Origin: Balneolales bacterium
GTDB lineage: Bacteria > Bacteroidota > Rhodothermia > Balneolales > Natronogracilivirgulaceae
Assembly: GCA_007131535.1 (NCBI GenBank)
Contig: SLQI01000262.1
Span: 1 to 6,815 of the forward strand
Reading direction: 5' to 3'
Length of the DNA stretch: 6,815 nt
Shown: piece by piece, positions 1 through 6,279 of the stretch
Layout of the letters: the number at the start of each line of letters is the position of its first letter
Position numbering within the stretch: the first letter of the stretch is position 1
The notes under the pieces: model-generated
The model's database searches: none
The model's input: only the letters and a program-made list of their open reading frames with translations
Told to the model about the DNA's origin: nothing
Translations under genes and position numbers: made by a program

Positions 1-11
1 AATTTTCCCAT
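1..11 (-). CDS. 5' end of a downstream gene, product unknown (partial)
   Basis: Reading on the minus strand, an ATG at 11-9 is followed by GGA AAA TT, giving Met-Gly-Lys-(Phe or Leu) before the window ends. It is preceded by GAGAGGTG (23-16), a good Shine-Dalgarno match (core AGGT) with five bases between the core and the ATG. It lies past the ftsZ terminator, so it is probably a separately transcribed gene in the same direction. Three codons say nothing about function. The start call rests only on the ribosome binding site and position, and could be chance. Confidence 0.45.
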
Positions 12-51
12 AACACACCTCTCTTAATTCGGATAACATATTAGTGAACAA

Positions 52-59
52 CAAACTTA
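52..59 (-). promoter_or_regulatory. Possible Bacteroidota-type -7 promoter element
   Basis: On the minus strand these bases read TAAGTTTG, an exact match to the TAnnTTTG -7 consensus known for the primary sigma factor of Bacteroidota. It sits between the ftsZ terminator and the ribosome binding site of the next gene, and would place transcription start around 45-48 with a leader of about 35 bases. I do not see a convincing -33 TTG/TTTG partner at the right distance, because that position falls in the terminator stem. The eight-base match could be accidental. Confidence 0.35.
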
Positions 60-69
60 CTAATATCCT

Positions 70-108
70 AAAAAAAGGCCAGGGCCCCTTATCCAGAGGC
101 CCTGCCTT
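70..108 (-). terminator. Rho-independent terminator after ftsZ
   Basis: On the minus strand the stem arms are CAGGGCC (104-98) and GGCCCTG (86-80), seven perfect pairs. They extend by AAGG/CCTT (108-105 with 78-75) across a single bulged C at 79, with an 11-base loop (97-87). The stem is followed at once by a T run (76-70 read in transcription direction). This is the classic GC-rich hairpin plus U-tract. It begins about 48 bases after the ftsZ stop codon. In the plus direction no T run follows, so it is directional and serves the ftsZ side. Confidence 0.88.
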
Positions 109-114
109 AAGCAA

Positions 115-138
115 TCTACATTATTGGGTGGTTGTAGA
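115..138. repeat. Small inverted repeat in the ftsZ 3' untranslated region
   Basis: TCTACA (115-120) and TGTAGA (133-138) are perfect complements separated by 12 bases, just after the ftsZ stop and before the terminator. A six-pair AT-rich stem is weak and lacks its own T tract. It may help protect the transcript 3' end or may be chance. The rest of the 12-156 gap shows nothing beyond the terminator and the possible promoter. Confidence 0.3.
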
Positions 139-156
139 AAGGTGGTTTAAATCTGA

Positions 157-1524
157 TTAATCCATAATCTTGCGCAGAAACGCCGGCTGTTCGCTGTCGG
201 ACTTATCAATGCGCTCCTCGCGGTTATTCAGCAACTTCTTGCCGCTTCCGCGTTTGAGCCCGAGTCCGCGCTGACCAGAGTTCTGCTGATCGTCTTCGCC
301 ATCTTCACCGCGTTTGAGCGGTCGGATATTCCCGCGCCGGTGAATAGCGGGAGAATCAAGATTTTTCAAATTCTTTTCTCCCTTATAGTATTCCGACGAT
401 TCGCCTTTGGAGAACTTGCCGGACAGCTCATCAGCCGATGGCGGGGTAACAGATTGTGGTTGAGCGGGCTGCTCATCCTCTTGTTCCAGGGTTTCTTCAC
501 CCTGTGCCTGCTCCGGCTTTTTACGCTGAGTTGCTTTCTGCTCGCTGTCCAGATCGAACCCGGTTGCAATTACAGTGATGCGCATTTCATCACCCTGACT
601 TTCATCCAGTACCGTACCCAGGATGATCTCGGCTTCTTCACCGGCCTCCTGCTGAATGATACTGGTTGCGGTGGTCACTTCCTTCATACCCATATCTGAG
701 CTGGAAGAGACATTCACCAGCACATTTCGGGCGCCACGTATACTGATCCCGTCCAACAGCGGGGAGCTGATGGCATCCCGGGCGGCAATTTCAGCGCGGT
801 CATTACCCTGAGCGATTCCGGTTCCCATGATCGCCGCGCCGCCATCCAGCATCGTGGTTTTGACGTCGGCAAAATCCAGGTTGATCAAACCCGGCATCAG
901 AATCAGGTCCGAAATACCGCGGGTAGCATTGTAGAGCACTTCGTTGGCCTCTTCAAATGCCTGGGTAAGCGTCGTATCCTCGCTGCAAATATCGAGCAGC
1001 CGTTCGTTCGGGATGACGATAACCGTATCACAGCATTTTTTGAGTTCATTTACCCCTTCCACGGCATATTTCATCCGGATAGGGCCCTCACACATAAACG
1101 GAAGCGTCACGATACCGACGGTCAGCGTACCTTTACGCTTAGCGATGGATGAAACCACCGGCGCACCTCCGGTTCCGGTACCTCCGCCCATTCCGGCAGT
1201 AACAAATACCATATCGGCACCTTCAATCGCCTCTTCAATTTCGTGGCGATTTTCTTCAACGGCCTCTCTTCCGATTTCCGGACGGGCACCCGCGCCAAGA
1301 CCGGAAGTCAGGTTTTTACCTACCTGAATTCTCAGGTCAGCTCCGTTTTCATTCAAGACCTGCACATCGGTATTCAGGGCGATGTATTGAACATTATTCA
1401 AGCCCTTGGCTATCATATTGTTTATGGCGTTACCACCACCGCCGCCAACGCCGACGACCTTGATCTTGGCGTTCTCCTGGCTTTGTTCATCAAAGCTGAA
1501 TCTGGTGTTCGTTGAGTTAGCCAT
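157..1524 (-). CDS. ftsZ: Cell division protein FtsZ
   Basis: FtsZ is the tubulin-like GTPase that polymerises into the cytokinetic ring at midcell. The 455-residue product has the full fold. The N-terminal nucleotide site starts with IKVVGVGGGGGNA (21-33). The tubulin signature GGGTGTG is at 113-119. The ribose-contacting Glu and Arg are kept as E146 and R150. The catalytic T7 loop NLDFAD is at 215-220, so an Asp pair completes the GTPase site of the next subunit. The core ends near 323. A charged, Gln/Glu/Pro-rich linker of about 115 residues follows, then a C-terminal peptide ending PAFLRKIMD, the usual docking site for FtsA. The length is somewhat above that of linker-poor homologues because of this linker. 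The start is the ATG six bases after AGGAG. It is the last gene of the unit, 52 bp after ftsA. Cys145 and Cys164-165 are unusual (see findings). Confidence 0.98.
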   Translation of the reverse strand: MANSTNTRFSFDEQSQENAKIKVVGVGGGGGNAINNMIAKGLNNVQYIALNTDVQVLNENGADLRIQVGKNLTSGLGAGARPEIGREAVEENRHEIEEAIEGADMVFVTAGMGGGTGTGGAPVVSSIAKRKGTLTVGIVTLPFMCEGPIRMKYAVEGVNELKKCCDTVIVIPNERLLDICSEDTTLTQAFEEANEVLYNATRGISDLILMPGLINLDFADVKTTMLDGGAAIMGTGIAQGNDRAEIAARDAISSPLLDGISIRGARNVLVNVSSSSDMGMKEVTTATSIIQQEAGEEAEIILGTVLDESQGDEMRITVIATGFDLDSEQKATQRKKPEQAQGEETLEQEDEQPAQPQSVTPPSADELSGKFSKGESSEYYKGEKNLKNLDSPAIHRRGNIRPLKRGEDGEDDQQNSGQRGLGLKRGSGKKLLNNREERIDKSDSEQPAFLRKIMD

Positions 1525-1530
1525 AGATTT

Positions 1531-1535
1531 CTCCT
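1531..1535 (-). promoter_or_regulatory. Strong ribosome binding site of ftsZ
   Basis: The minus strand reads ACAGGAGAAATCT before the ftsZ ATG, with AGGAG separated from the start by six bases, close to ideal. It fixes the ftsZ start and is clearly stronger than anything in front of ftsA, which fits the higher FtsZ than FtsA level generally needed for division. Confidence 0.8.
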
Positions 1536-1576
1536 GTCTCGGTTAGATTGCTTTTTTATACACTCTGTAATTCATA

Positions 1577-2848
1577 TTAAAATTCTTTGAACCAGCTCTT
1601 CATCCGCTCGGCAAGCCGGTTAACTACTTTTTCGACACTGCTGCCCTGCGTTGAGGCCGGTACCATATTATTGGTTGATGGTGACTTCTGCGCCTTAAGG
1701 GCATGCATCACCAGCCCCACGCCGGTGGCATATATGGGAGTATCCACCTCATCAAGCAGACCGCCGGTAAGACCCCGCGGAGTACCGATTTTGGCATCCA
1801 TTCCCATTACCTCATTAGCCAGCTCACATGCGCCATCAAGCAAGGAACCGCCTCCGGTCACTACAACACCGGCACTTAACTCTCCGGAATAGCCACTGCG
1901 TTTAACCTCAATAGCGACTATTTCCATGATCTCTTCTACCCGTGCCTGGATTATTTTGGCCAGAATACTCTGCTTGATTTCTTTCGGAGGCCGGCCTCCG
2001 ATACCGGGCACGGTAATGACATCGTCTTCTTCAATAAGATCGGCATAACACAAGCCGTGTTCTTGTTTCAGCTTTTCGGCCTGGTCTTCCAATACACTCA
2101 ATCCGATGCGTATATCATCGGTAACTTTCTGTCCGGCAATTGCTACCACGGCTGTATGTCGAATGGTATTATCCTGAAATACCGCTACATCGGTTGTACC
2201 GCCACCGACATCGACCAGCACGGTTCCGGCTTCGCGTTCTTCATCATCCAGTACCGCATAGGAAGAGGCCAGCGGTTCCAGAATGATATCATTAACCTGA
2301 TAACCTGCTCTTTCTACACAGCGATACAGGTTTTTTGCCGCTGAAACCAGGCCGGTGATGATATGCACTTCAGCTTCCATCCTCATGCCGCTCATCCCGA
2401 CCGGATCATTGATCCCGTCCTGACCGTCGACAATAAACTCCTGCGGAATTACATGTAAAATTTGCTGATCCGACGGGAGCATTATACGCTGGCAGTCTTC
2501 CAACAAGCGCTCCACATCTTTCACGGTAATTTCGTTGTCCCGGTTATTGATGGTGATCACCCCTTTACTCCGCATACTCCGGATGTGATCACCGGCAATG
2601 CCGACATTAACCGCTTTCACTTCTATGCCGGATGCCAGCTGAGCCTGTTCAACAGCTGTTTTGATGGCATTCACCGTTCGGTCGATATTGACGACTACGC
2701 CCCGGTTAAGTCCGTCACTGGGCGCCTTGCCTACTCCGAGAATATTGACCTGATCCAGCTCATTTACCGAAGCCACAACCGCGCACACCTTCGTGGTTCC
2801 GATATCGAGGCCTACAATTATTTGCTCTTCTTCCATGGTCCTGCTCAT
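1577..2848 (-). CDS. ftsA: Cell division protein FtsA
   Basis: FtsA is the actin-like ATPase that binds the FtsZ tail and anchors the ring to the inner membrane. The 423-residue protein, close to the usual length, shows the actin/HSP70 nucleotide motifs in order: phosphate 1 GLDIGTTKVCAVV (13-25), phosphate 2 VDVGGGTTDVAVF (212-224) and adenosine VVVTGGGSLLDG (328-339). The FtsA-specific 1C (SHS2) subdomain should occupy roughly 86-165 and contains the family segment HVIPQEF (132-138). After a polar spacer (about 387-403), the C-terminus VEKVVNRLAERMKSWFKEF (405-423) is an amphipathic membrane-targeting helix with basic and aromatic residues. Two starts are possible, this ATG and one at codon 5 (2836), and neither has a clear Shine-Dalgarno sequence. 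It lies 29 bp after ftsQ and 52 bp before ftsZ, the classic ftsQ-ftsA-ftsZ order. Confidence 0.97.
   Translation of the reverse strand: MSRTMEEEQIIVGLDIGTTKVCAVVASVNELDQVNILGVGKAPSDGLNRGVVVNIDRTVNAIKTAVEQAQLASGIEVKAVNVGIAGDHIRSMRSKGVITINNRDNEITVKDVERLLEDCQRIMLPSDQQILHVIPQEFIVDGQDGINDPVGMSGMRMEAEVHIITGLVSAAKNLYRCVERAGYQVNDIILEPLASSYAVLDDEEREAGTVLVDVGGGTTDVAVFQDNTIRHTAVVAIAGQKVTDDIRIGLSVLEDQAEKLKQEHGLCYADLIEEDDVITVPGIGGRPPKEIKQSILAKIIQARVEEIMEIVAIEVKRSGYSGELSAGVVVTGGGSLLDGACELANEVMGMDAKIGTPRGLTGGLLDEVDTPIYATGVGLVMHALKAQKSPSTNNMVPASTQGSSVEKVVNRLAERMKSWFKEF
1984..2001. repeat. Perfect 18-bp palindrome inside ftsA
   Basis: TCGGAGGCCGGCCTCCGA is identical on both strands. As RNA it can fold into a seven-pair GC-rich stem with a CCGG loop. 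It encodes part of the GIGGRPPKE segment of FtsA (about residues 283-289), so codon choice as well as protein constraint creates it. It contains GGCCGGCC at its centre. Confidence 0.6.
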
Positions 2849-2877
2849 CGTTTTATAATGTTTCCAAATTTCGGCAT

Positions 2878-3696
2878 CTATCGCTCCCGTGTTACTACCT
2901 GATTCTCAAATCTCAAATCTACCCGGCGCATATTCCGCATACCTTTTTCGGGGATGATTTCGGTATAAAACCCCCGCCAGTTTCTGATCCGCCGTTCAAA
3001 ATCATCATGGCCAAATACTAACCGCACGGCATTATCATCACTTAGTGCCACGACGCCTTCCTGCCGGTCGTACCCAATTTCGCTGATGGTATTGTAAACC
3101 ATTCTGTCTGAACTGGCCGCTTTCAGAAAACCGGAAAGCGCATTAAACGCCTCCCCGGACACCGAGTCCGCGCTAATCTCAGAGGGCGGCACAAAAAGCA
3201 GCGGAACATCCGCCGACTTGCCCTGTATCACCGGAAGCCGAACTCCGTCATAATCGACATAACTATCCATATCCCCGCCGGCTAACAGAGCTCCGGGCTG
3301 TCTTTCCGACACATTGATCCGTATCCTGCCGGCAGCTGAAACCTCCAGGTCTGCCCGGCGCACATACGGAAGCGACTCCACACGATCAATAAGATCCAGA
3401 TAGCTCAGGCTATCCAGCGGTGTTCCGGGCTCGGCGCGGAGGGATTCGGTAATATCTTCAGCCTTGGTATAATAATTTCCGCTGACCTGAATGTCCGTAA
3501 CCTCCGCACTGCCAAGTGCCTGATAACCCAGCCACAATGATCCCGACAGGAAGCCCGCTATGCAGACCACATAAATCCACGGCTTATTGAATGAGAAATC
3601 AGGCAAATCAACAGACCGGCGTTTTGTACCGCCGGATTTCGGATTTACTCTGCGTCCCATTGACGTGGGTTTGCTATGTTTGCCGGGAAATTTCAC
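2878..3696 (-). CDS. ftsQ: Cell division protein FtsQ (DivIB family)
   Basis: FtsQ is a bitopic inner-membrane protein that joins FtsB and FtsL in the divisome and connects the Z ring to periplasmic septal synthesis. The 272-residue product has a basic cytoplasmic N-terminus (1-38, rich in Lys and Arg), one membrane helix (about 40-61) and then a periplasmic POTRA domain (about 65-133, with the VSGNYYTKAEDI start and the LPYVRRADLEVS strand). A beta domain follows and ends in VDLRFENQVV (259-268), a typical FtsQ finishing motif. Sequence conservation in this family is low, so topology, size and the murC-ftsQ-ftsA context carry much of the call. The start is a GTG with AGGA four bases upstream. 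A later ATG (codon 13) has no visible ribosome site and would remove part of the basic tail. The gap to murC is 11 bp. Confidence 0.92.
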   Translation of the reverse strand: MKFPGKHSKPTSMGRRVNPKSGGTKRRSVDLPDFSFNKPWIYVVCIAGFLSGSLWLGYQALGSAEVTDIQVSGNYYTKAEDITESLRAEPGTPLDSLSYLDLIDRVESLPYVRRADLEVSAAGRIRINVSERQPGALLAGGDMDSYVDYDGVRLPVIQGKSADVPLLFVPPSEISADSVSGEAFNALSGFLKAASSDRMVYNTISEIGYDRQEGVVALSDDNAVRLVFGHDDFERRIRNWRGFYTEIIPEKGMRNMRRVDLRFENQVVTRER

Positions 3697-3700
3697 TTAA

Positions 3701-3704
3701 TCCT
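3701..3704 (-). promoter_or_regulatory. Ribosome binding site deciding the GTG start of ftsQ
   Basis: Between the murC stop and ftsQ the minus strand reads AACAGGATTAA followed by GTG. AGGA lies four bases before the GTG, a moderate, rather close Shine-Dalgarno. It supports GTG at 3696 over the downstream ATG. The closeness to the murC stop suggests reinitiation by ribosomes finishing murC. Confidence 0.55.
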
Positions 3705-3707
3705 GTT

Positions 3708-5153
3708 TCACTTGTTGTTTTTTCGGGTGGATGAACTTTTCTTTTCGCTTTTTTCAAGCATCTGAACATAGAGTTCGCCGTATTTATAAATATCGCCGGC
3801 GCCCATGGTGACGACGATATCCCCCGGCTCCACAATTTCGCTGAGACGGGAGGGCAATTCTTTTTTATCCTCAACATAATGCACACCACGGTGCCCGTAG
3901 GACTTGGCCGTTTCAGCAATCAAATCTCCGGTAACCCCTTCTATGGGTTCCTCGCGTGAGGGATAAATGTCGGTGATCACAATTTGTTCAGCATCAAAAA
4001 ACGAGAGTCCGAAATCCTGATACAATTCCTGCGTCCGGGAATACAAGTGCGGCTGGAATACTGCCACGACCCGTCGTTTAGGCCACCCTTTTTTGATCGC
4101 CTGCAAAGTAGCCTTAACTTCAGTTGGATGATGCGCGTAATCATCAATTATAAGCAGGTCTTCATCTTCATATTTGACCTGAAATCTTCGGAATATTCCG
4201 GTGTACTTTTTCAATCCGTTTTTGATGGACTCAAAATCCATTTCCAGTTCCAGACCGATGGCAATGGAGGCGAGAGCGTTGCGAATGTTGTGCTCACCCG
4301 GCGCTTTGATGGAAACCCGGCCGAGTTCCTTTTCTTCATAATAGACTGTAAAGGAGCTTTTCATGGCCCCCTGTTTGGCATCCACGGCGCGTACTTTGGC
4401 CTGCGGTGTAAATCCGTAGCTGATCATCCTCCGGTCGATTCTCGGAATGATACTGCGTACCATGGGATCGTCGAGGCAAACCACCACAGCCCCGTAAAAC
4501 GGAACTTTGTTGGCAAACTCCACAAACGCATTCTTGATATCCTCGTCATCATCGTAGATATCCATGTGTTCAACATCCACGTTGGTGATCACGGCCAGGG
4601 ATGGCGATAAGCGCAGAAACGTGCGGTCAAACTCATCCGCTTCCACGATGATGATATCACCGCTGCCGACCACCGCATTGGTTTTGTCGAAACTGTGTAC
4701 CCGGCCGCCCACAATGATCGTCGGGTCAAAATCGCCGGCCTGAACAACCAGGCCGGTCATGGTAGTTGTGGTGGTTTTCCCGTGCGTGCCGGCTATGCCG
4801 ATGCCATATTTCATGCGCATCAGCTCGGCAAGCATCTCCGCACGTTTGATCACCGGAATCCCCCGCTCCATTGCGGTGCGGGTTTCGAGGTTTTCCTCAG
4901 CCTGAACCGCGCTGGTATAAACCACCACATCAGCTCCCTCAATATTGGAGCCGGAATGCCCGACATAGATTTTGGCGCCCAGTTTGGCCAGCCGTTCGGT
5001 AGTTTCAGAAACACTGCCATCGGAACCGGTTACCTTATATCCCCGCTGCAGCAGTATTTCCGCCATCCCGCTCATACCAATCCCCCCGATCCCTACCATG
5101 TGGATATGGCGGGTTTTGCCGAATACGGGTTGTGTCTGAACGGATTTCGTCAT
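3708..5153 (-). CDS. murC: UDP-N-acetylmuramate--L-alanine ligase MurC
   Basis: MurC is the cytoplasmic ATP-dependent ligase that attaches L-alanine, the first stem-peptide residue, to UDP-N-acetylmuramic acid. The 481-residue product has the three Mur ligase domains. The N-terminal UDP-binding Rossmann domain has GIGGIGMSG at 21-29. The central ATPase domain has the P-loop GTHGKTTTT (122-130), EADEFDRTF (171-179) and the His-Asn motif GEHNIRNALA (286-295). The C-terminal domain has DDYAHHPTE (337-345), FQPHLYSRT (366-374) and MGAGDI (450-455). The HMVGIGGIGMSG opening and DDYAHHP distinguish it from MurD, MurE and MurF, and there is no fused Ddl domain. The last 15 residues are a Lys/Ser-rich tail. 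The ATG shares four bases (ATGA) with the murG stop, so translation is probably coupled. Its own Shine-Dalgarno is weak. Confidence 0.98.
   Translation of the reverse strand: MTKSVQTQPVFGKTRHIHMVGIGGIGMSGMAEILLQRGYKVTGSDGSVSETTERLAKLGAKIYVGHSGSNIEGADVVVYTSAVQAEENLETRTAMERGIPVIKRAEMLAELMRMKYGIGIAGTHGKTTTTTMTGLVVQAGDFDPTIIVGGRVHSFDKTNAVVGSGDIIIVEADEFDRTFLRLSPSLAVITNVDVEHMDIYDDDEDIKNAFVEFANKVPFYGAVVVCLDDPMVRSIIPRIDRRMISYGFTPQAKVRAVDAKQGAMKSSFTVYYEEKELGRVSIKAPGEHNIRNALASIAIGLELEMDFESIKNGLKKYTGIFRRFQVKYEDEDLLIIDDYAHHPTEVKATLQAIKKGWPKRRVVAVFQPHLYSRTQELYQDFGLSFFDAEQIVITDIYPSREEPIEGVTGDLIAETAKSYGHRGVHYVEDKKELPSRLSEIVEPGDIVVTMGAGDIYKYGELYVQMLEKSEKKSSSTRKNNK
4735..4756 (-). repeat. GC-rich hairpin sequence inside murC
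   Basis: On the minus strand CCGGCCTG (4756-4749) and CAGGCCGG (4742-4735) form a perfect eight-pair stem around a six-base loop (GTTGTT). It encodes about residues 132-139 just after the ATP-binding loop. Only a four-T run follows, a few bases later, so it does not meet the usual standard for a terminator. It is recorded as a possible pausing or RNA-structure site. Confidence 0.5.
5150..5153 (-). promoter_or_regulatory. ATGA stop-start overlap murG/murC
   Basis: The murC ATG (5153-5151) and the murG TGA (5152-5150) share bases in the string ATGA. Only a weak purine stretch (GGCAGAAGC) precedes the ATG, so murC is likely translated mainly by ribosomes that have just finished murG. Confidence 0.7.
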
Positions 5154-6268
5154 GCTTCTGCCGGAGTTTTTGTGGTGATCAAGGTTAACATATCTTCTGC
5201 GATCTGCCGTGAGGCATCGGGTTTACTGAGACTTAAAGCGTTTTTTCTCATTTTGGCAAGCCGTTCGGGATTCTCAAATAATTCAGTTATCCGGGCTGCC
5301 AGCTGATCCTCGGCATGATCATCACGAAGTAACTGCGCCGCGCCTTTGGCTACCAATTCATTGGCGTTTTTGGTTTGATGATCCCCGGCCACATTGGGTG
5401 AGGGAATCATAACCGAGGGCGTACCGGTAAGCATCAGTTCTGCACACGAAATAGCCCCGGCACGACTAACAGCCAAATCGGCTATAGCATAGGCACTGCT
5501 CATGTCTTCCACGAAAGGTTGCAGCCGCAGATTCTTATAATCTACCGGATTGATTTTCGAGACGATCTGCTCATAATAATGCTTGCCGCACTGCCAGATC
5601 ACCTGCAATCCTGATTCGTCATGCAAGTGTTTCAAATTTTTGATCATGGCCCTGTTAATCGTCAGGGCTCCCCCACTTCCCCCGAGTACAAGCAGGGTAT
5701 TTTTGGCCGGATCAAGGCTCCACAACTGCGCGGCTTTATTTCTGTTGATATCAGCCAGACGGGTACGAACCGGATTGCCGTACATTCGGACCTTGTTTTT
5801 CTCGAAGTATTCCCCGGCTTCCTCAAAAGCGGTGTAAACACGCTGTGCTTTGGGTCCCAGTTTGCGGTTGGTCCAACCGGGAAAACTGTTTTGCTCCTGA
5901 ATGCATACCTGAACTTGCTTCGCAGCGGCTGCCCAGCCTACAGGGCCGGCGGCAAACCCTCCGCATGAGAGCATCAGCTGTGGCCGGAACTTTTTAATGA
6001 TTCGGCGGCTCTGCATCATACTAACCAGCAACTTAATCGGGAACAGCAGATTTTGCGGGGTTAAACGGCGGTGAAATCCGCTGATCCAGATATCGGTGAT
6101 CTTATAACCGGCTTTGGGTACCGCCTCCCATTCCATTCGATCTTTTGTGCCTACAAACAGCAATTCAACCGAATCGTTGAGTTCTCGCAGTGCATCGGCA
6201 ATGGCGATGGCGGGATAAACATGTCCGCCGGTTCCTCCGGCTGCTATCAGTATTCTCGGACCACTCAT
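5150..6268 (-). CDS. murG: UDP-N-acetylglucosamine transferase MurG (lipid II synthase)
   Basis: MurG is the peripheral inner-membrane glycosyltransferase that moves GlcNAc from UDP-GlcNAc to lipid I, making lipid II. The 372-residue product, a normal length, is a GT-B fold family 28 enzyme. Its N-terminal acceptor domain has GGTGGHVYPA (11-20, including the conserved His16) and the second Gly-rich loop GGFAAGP (103-109). It also has IQEQN (123-127), where Gln replaces the His seen before Glu in enterobacterial enzymes. GNPVR is at 164-168. The C-terminal donor domain has GGSGGA (196-201), SRAGAISCAEL (268-278, with the donor-contacting Glu277) and AGDHQTKNA (294-302). It overlaps the ftsW stop by four bases and has a strong ribosome site. 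MurG feeding FtsW directly in the gene order mirrors the pathway, since lipid II is the FtsW substrate. Confidence 0.98.
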   Translation of the reverse strand: MSGPRILIAAGGTGGHVYPAIAIADALRELNDSVELLFVGTKDRMEWEAVPKAGYKITDIWISGFHRRLTPQNLLFPIKLLVSMMQSRRIIKKFRPQLMLSCGGFAAGPVGWAAAAKQVQVCIQEQNSFPGWTNRKLGPKAQRVYTAFEEAGEYFEKNKVRMYGNPVRTRLADINRNKAAQLWSLDPAKNTLLVLGGSGGALTINRAMIKNLKHLHDESGLQVIWQCGKHYYEQIVSKINPVDYKNLRLQPFVEDMSSAYAIADLAVSRAGAISCAELMLTGTPSVMIPSPNVAGDHQTKNANELVAKGAAQLLRDDHAEDQLAARITELFENPERLAKMRKNALSLSKPDASRQIAEDMLTLITTKTPAEA

Positions 6269-6279
6269 GCGGCACCTCC
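6265..6279 (-). promoter_or_regulatory. murG ribosome binding site and ATGA overlap with ftsW
   Basis: The end of ftsW reads GGGGAGGTGCCGCATGA. GGAGGT (6279-6274) is a near-perfect Shine-Dalgarno five bases before the murG ATG, and the ATG overlaps the ftsW TGA. The site lies within the last ftsW codons (Arg-Gly-Gly-Ala-Ala). It combines independent initiation with coupling, unlike the weak site of murC. Confidence 0.8.

Noticed and set aside
340..1515. Several plus-strand frames of 90-127 codons opposite ftsZ
   Set aside because: These are shadows of the ftsZ coding strand. One looks membrane-like only because it reads the complement of the charged linker codons.
2848..2862. TATAAT on the plus strand in the ftsQ-ftsA gap as a -10 box
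   Set aside because: It points into the antisense of ftsQ, has no -35 partner and no gene to serve. The short AT-rich gap makes such a match easy by chance.
3674..3919. Minus-strand 81-codon frame overlapping the end of murC and the start of ftsQ
   Set aside because: It is out of frame with both conserved genes, and its composition suggests a shifted reading of murC.
3984..4610. Plus-strand open frame of 208 codons opposite murC
   Set aside because: It lies wholly antisense to the conserved murC core, has no recognisable domain, and is rich in His, Phe and Cys as expected from reading a GC-balanced gene backwards.
2345..4757. Shared 11-base string ACCAGGCCGGT in ftsA (near 2346) and murC (near 4748) as a repeat
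   Set aside because: Both encode the same Thr-Gly-Leu-Val tetrapeptide context with the same codons, and there is no longer similarity around them.
4695..5306. Plus-strand open frame of 203 codons across the murC 5' end and the murG 3' end
   Set aside because: It is antisense to two well-supported genes and crosses their junction, with no domain or ribosome site that I can support.
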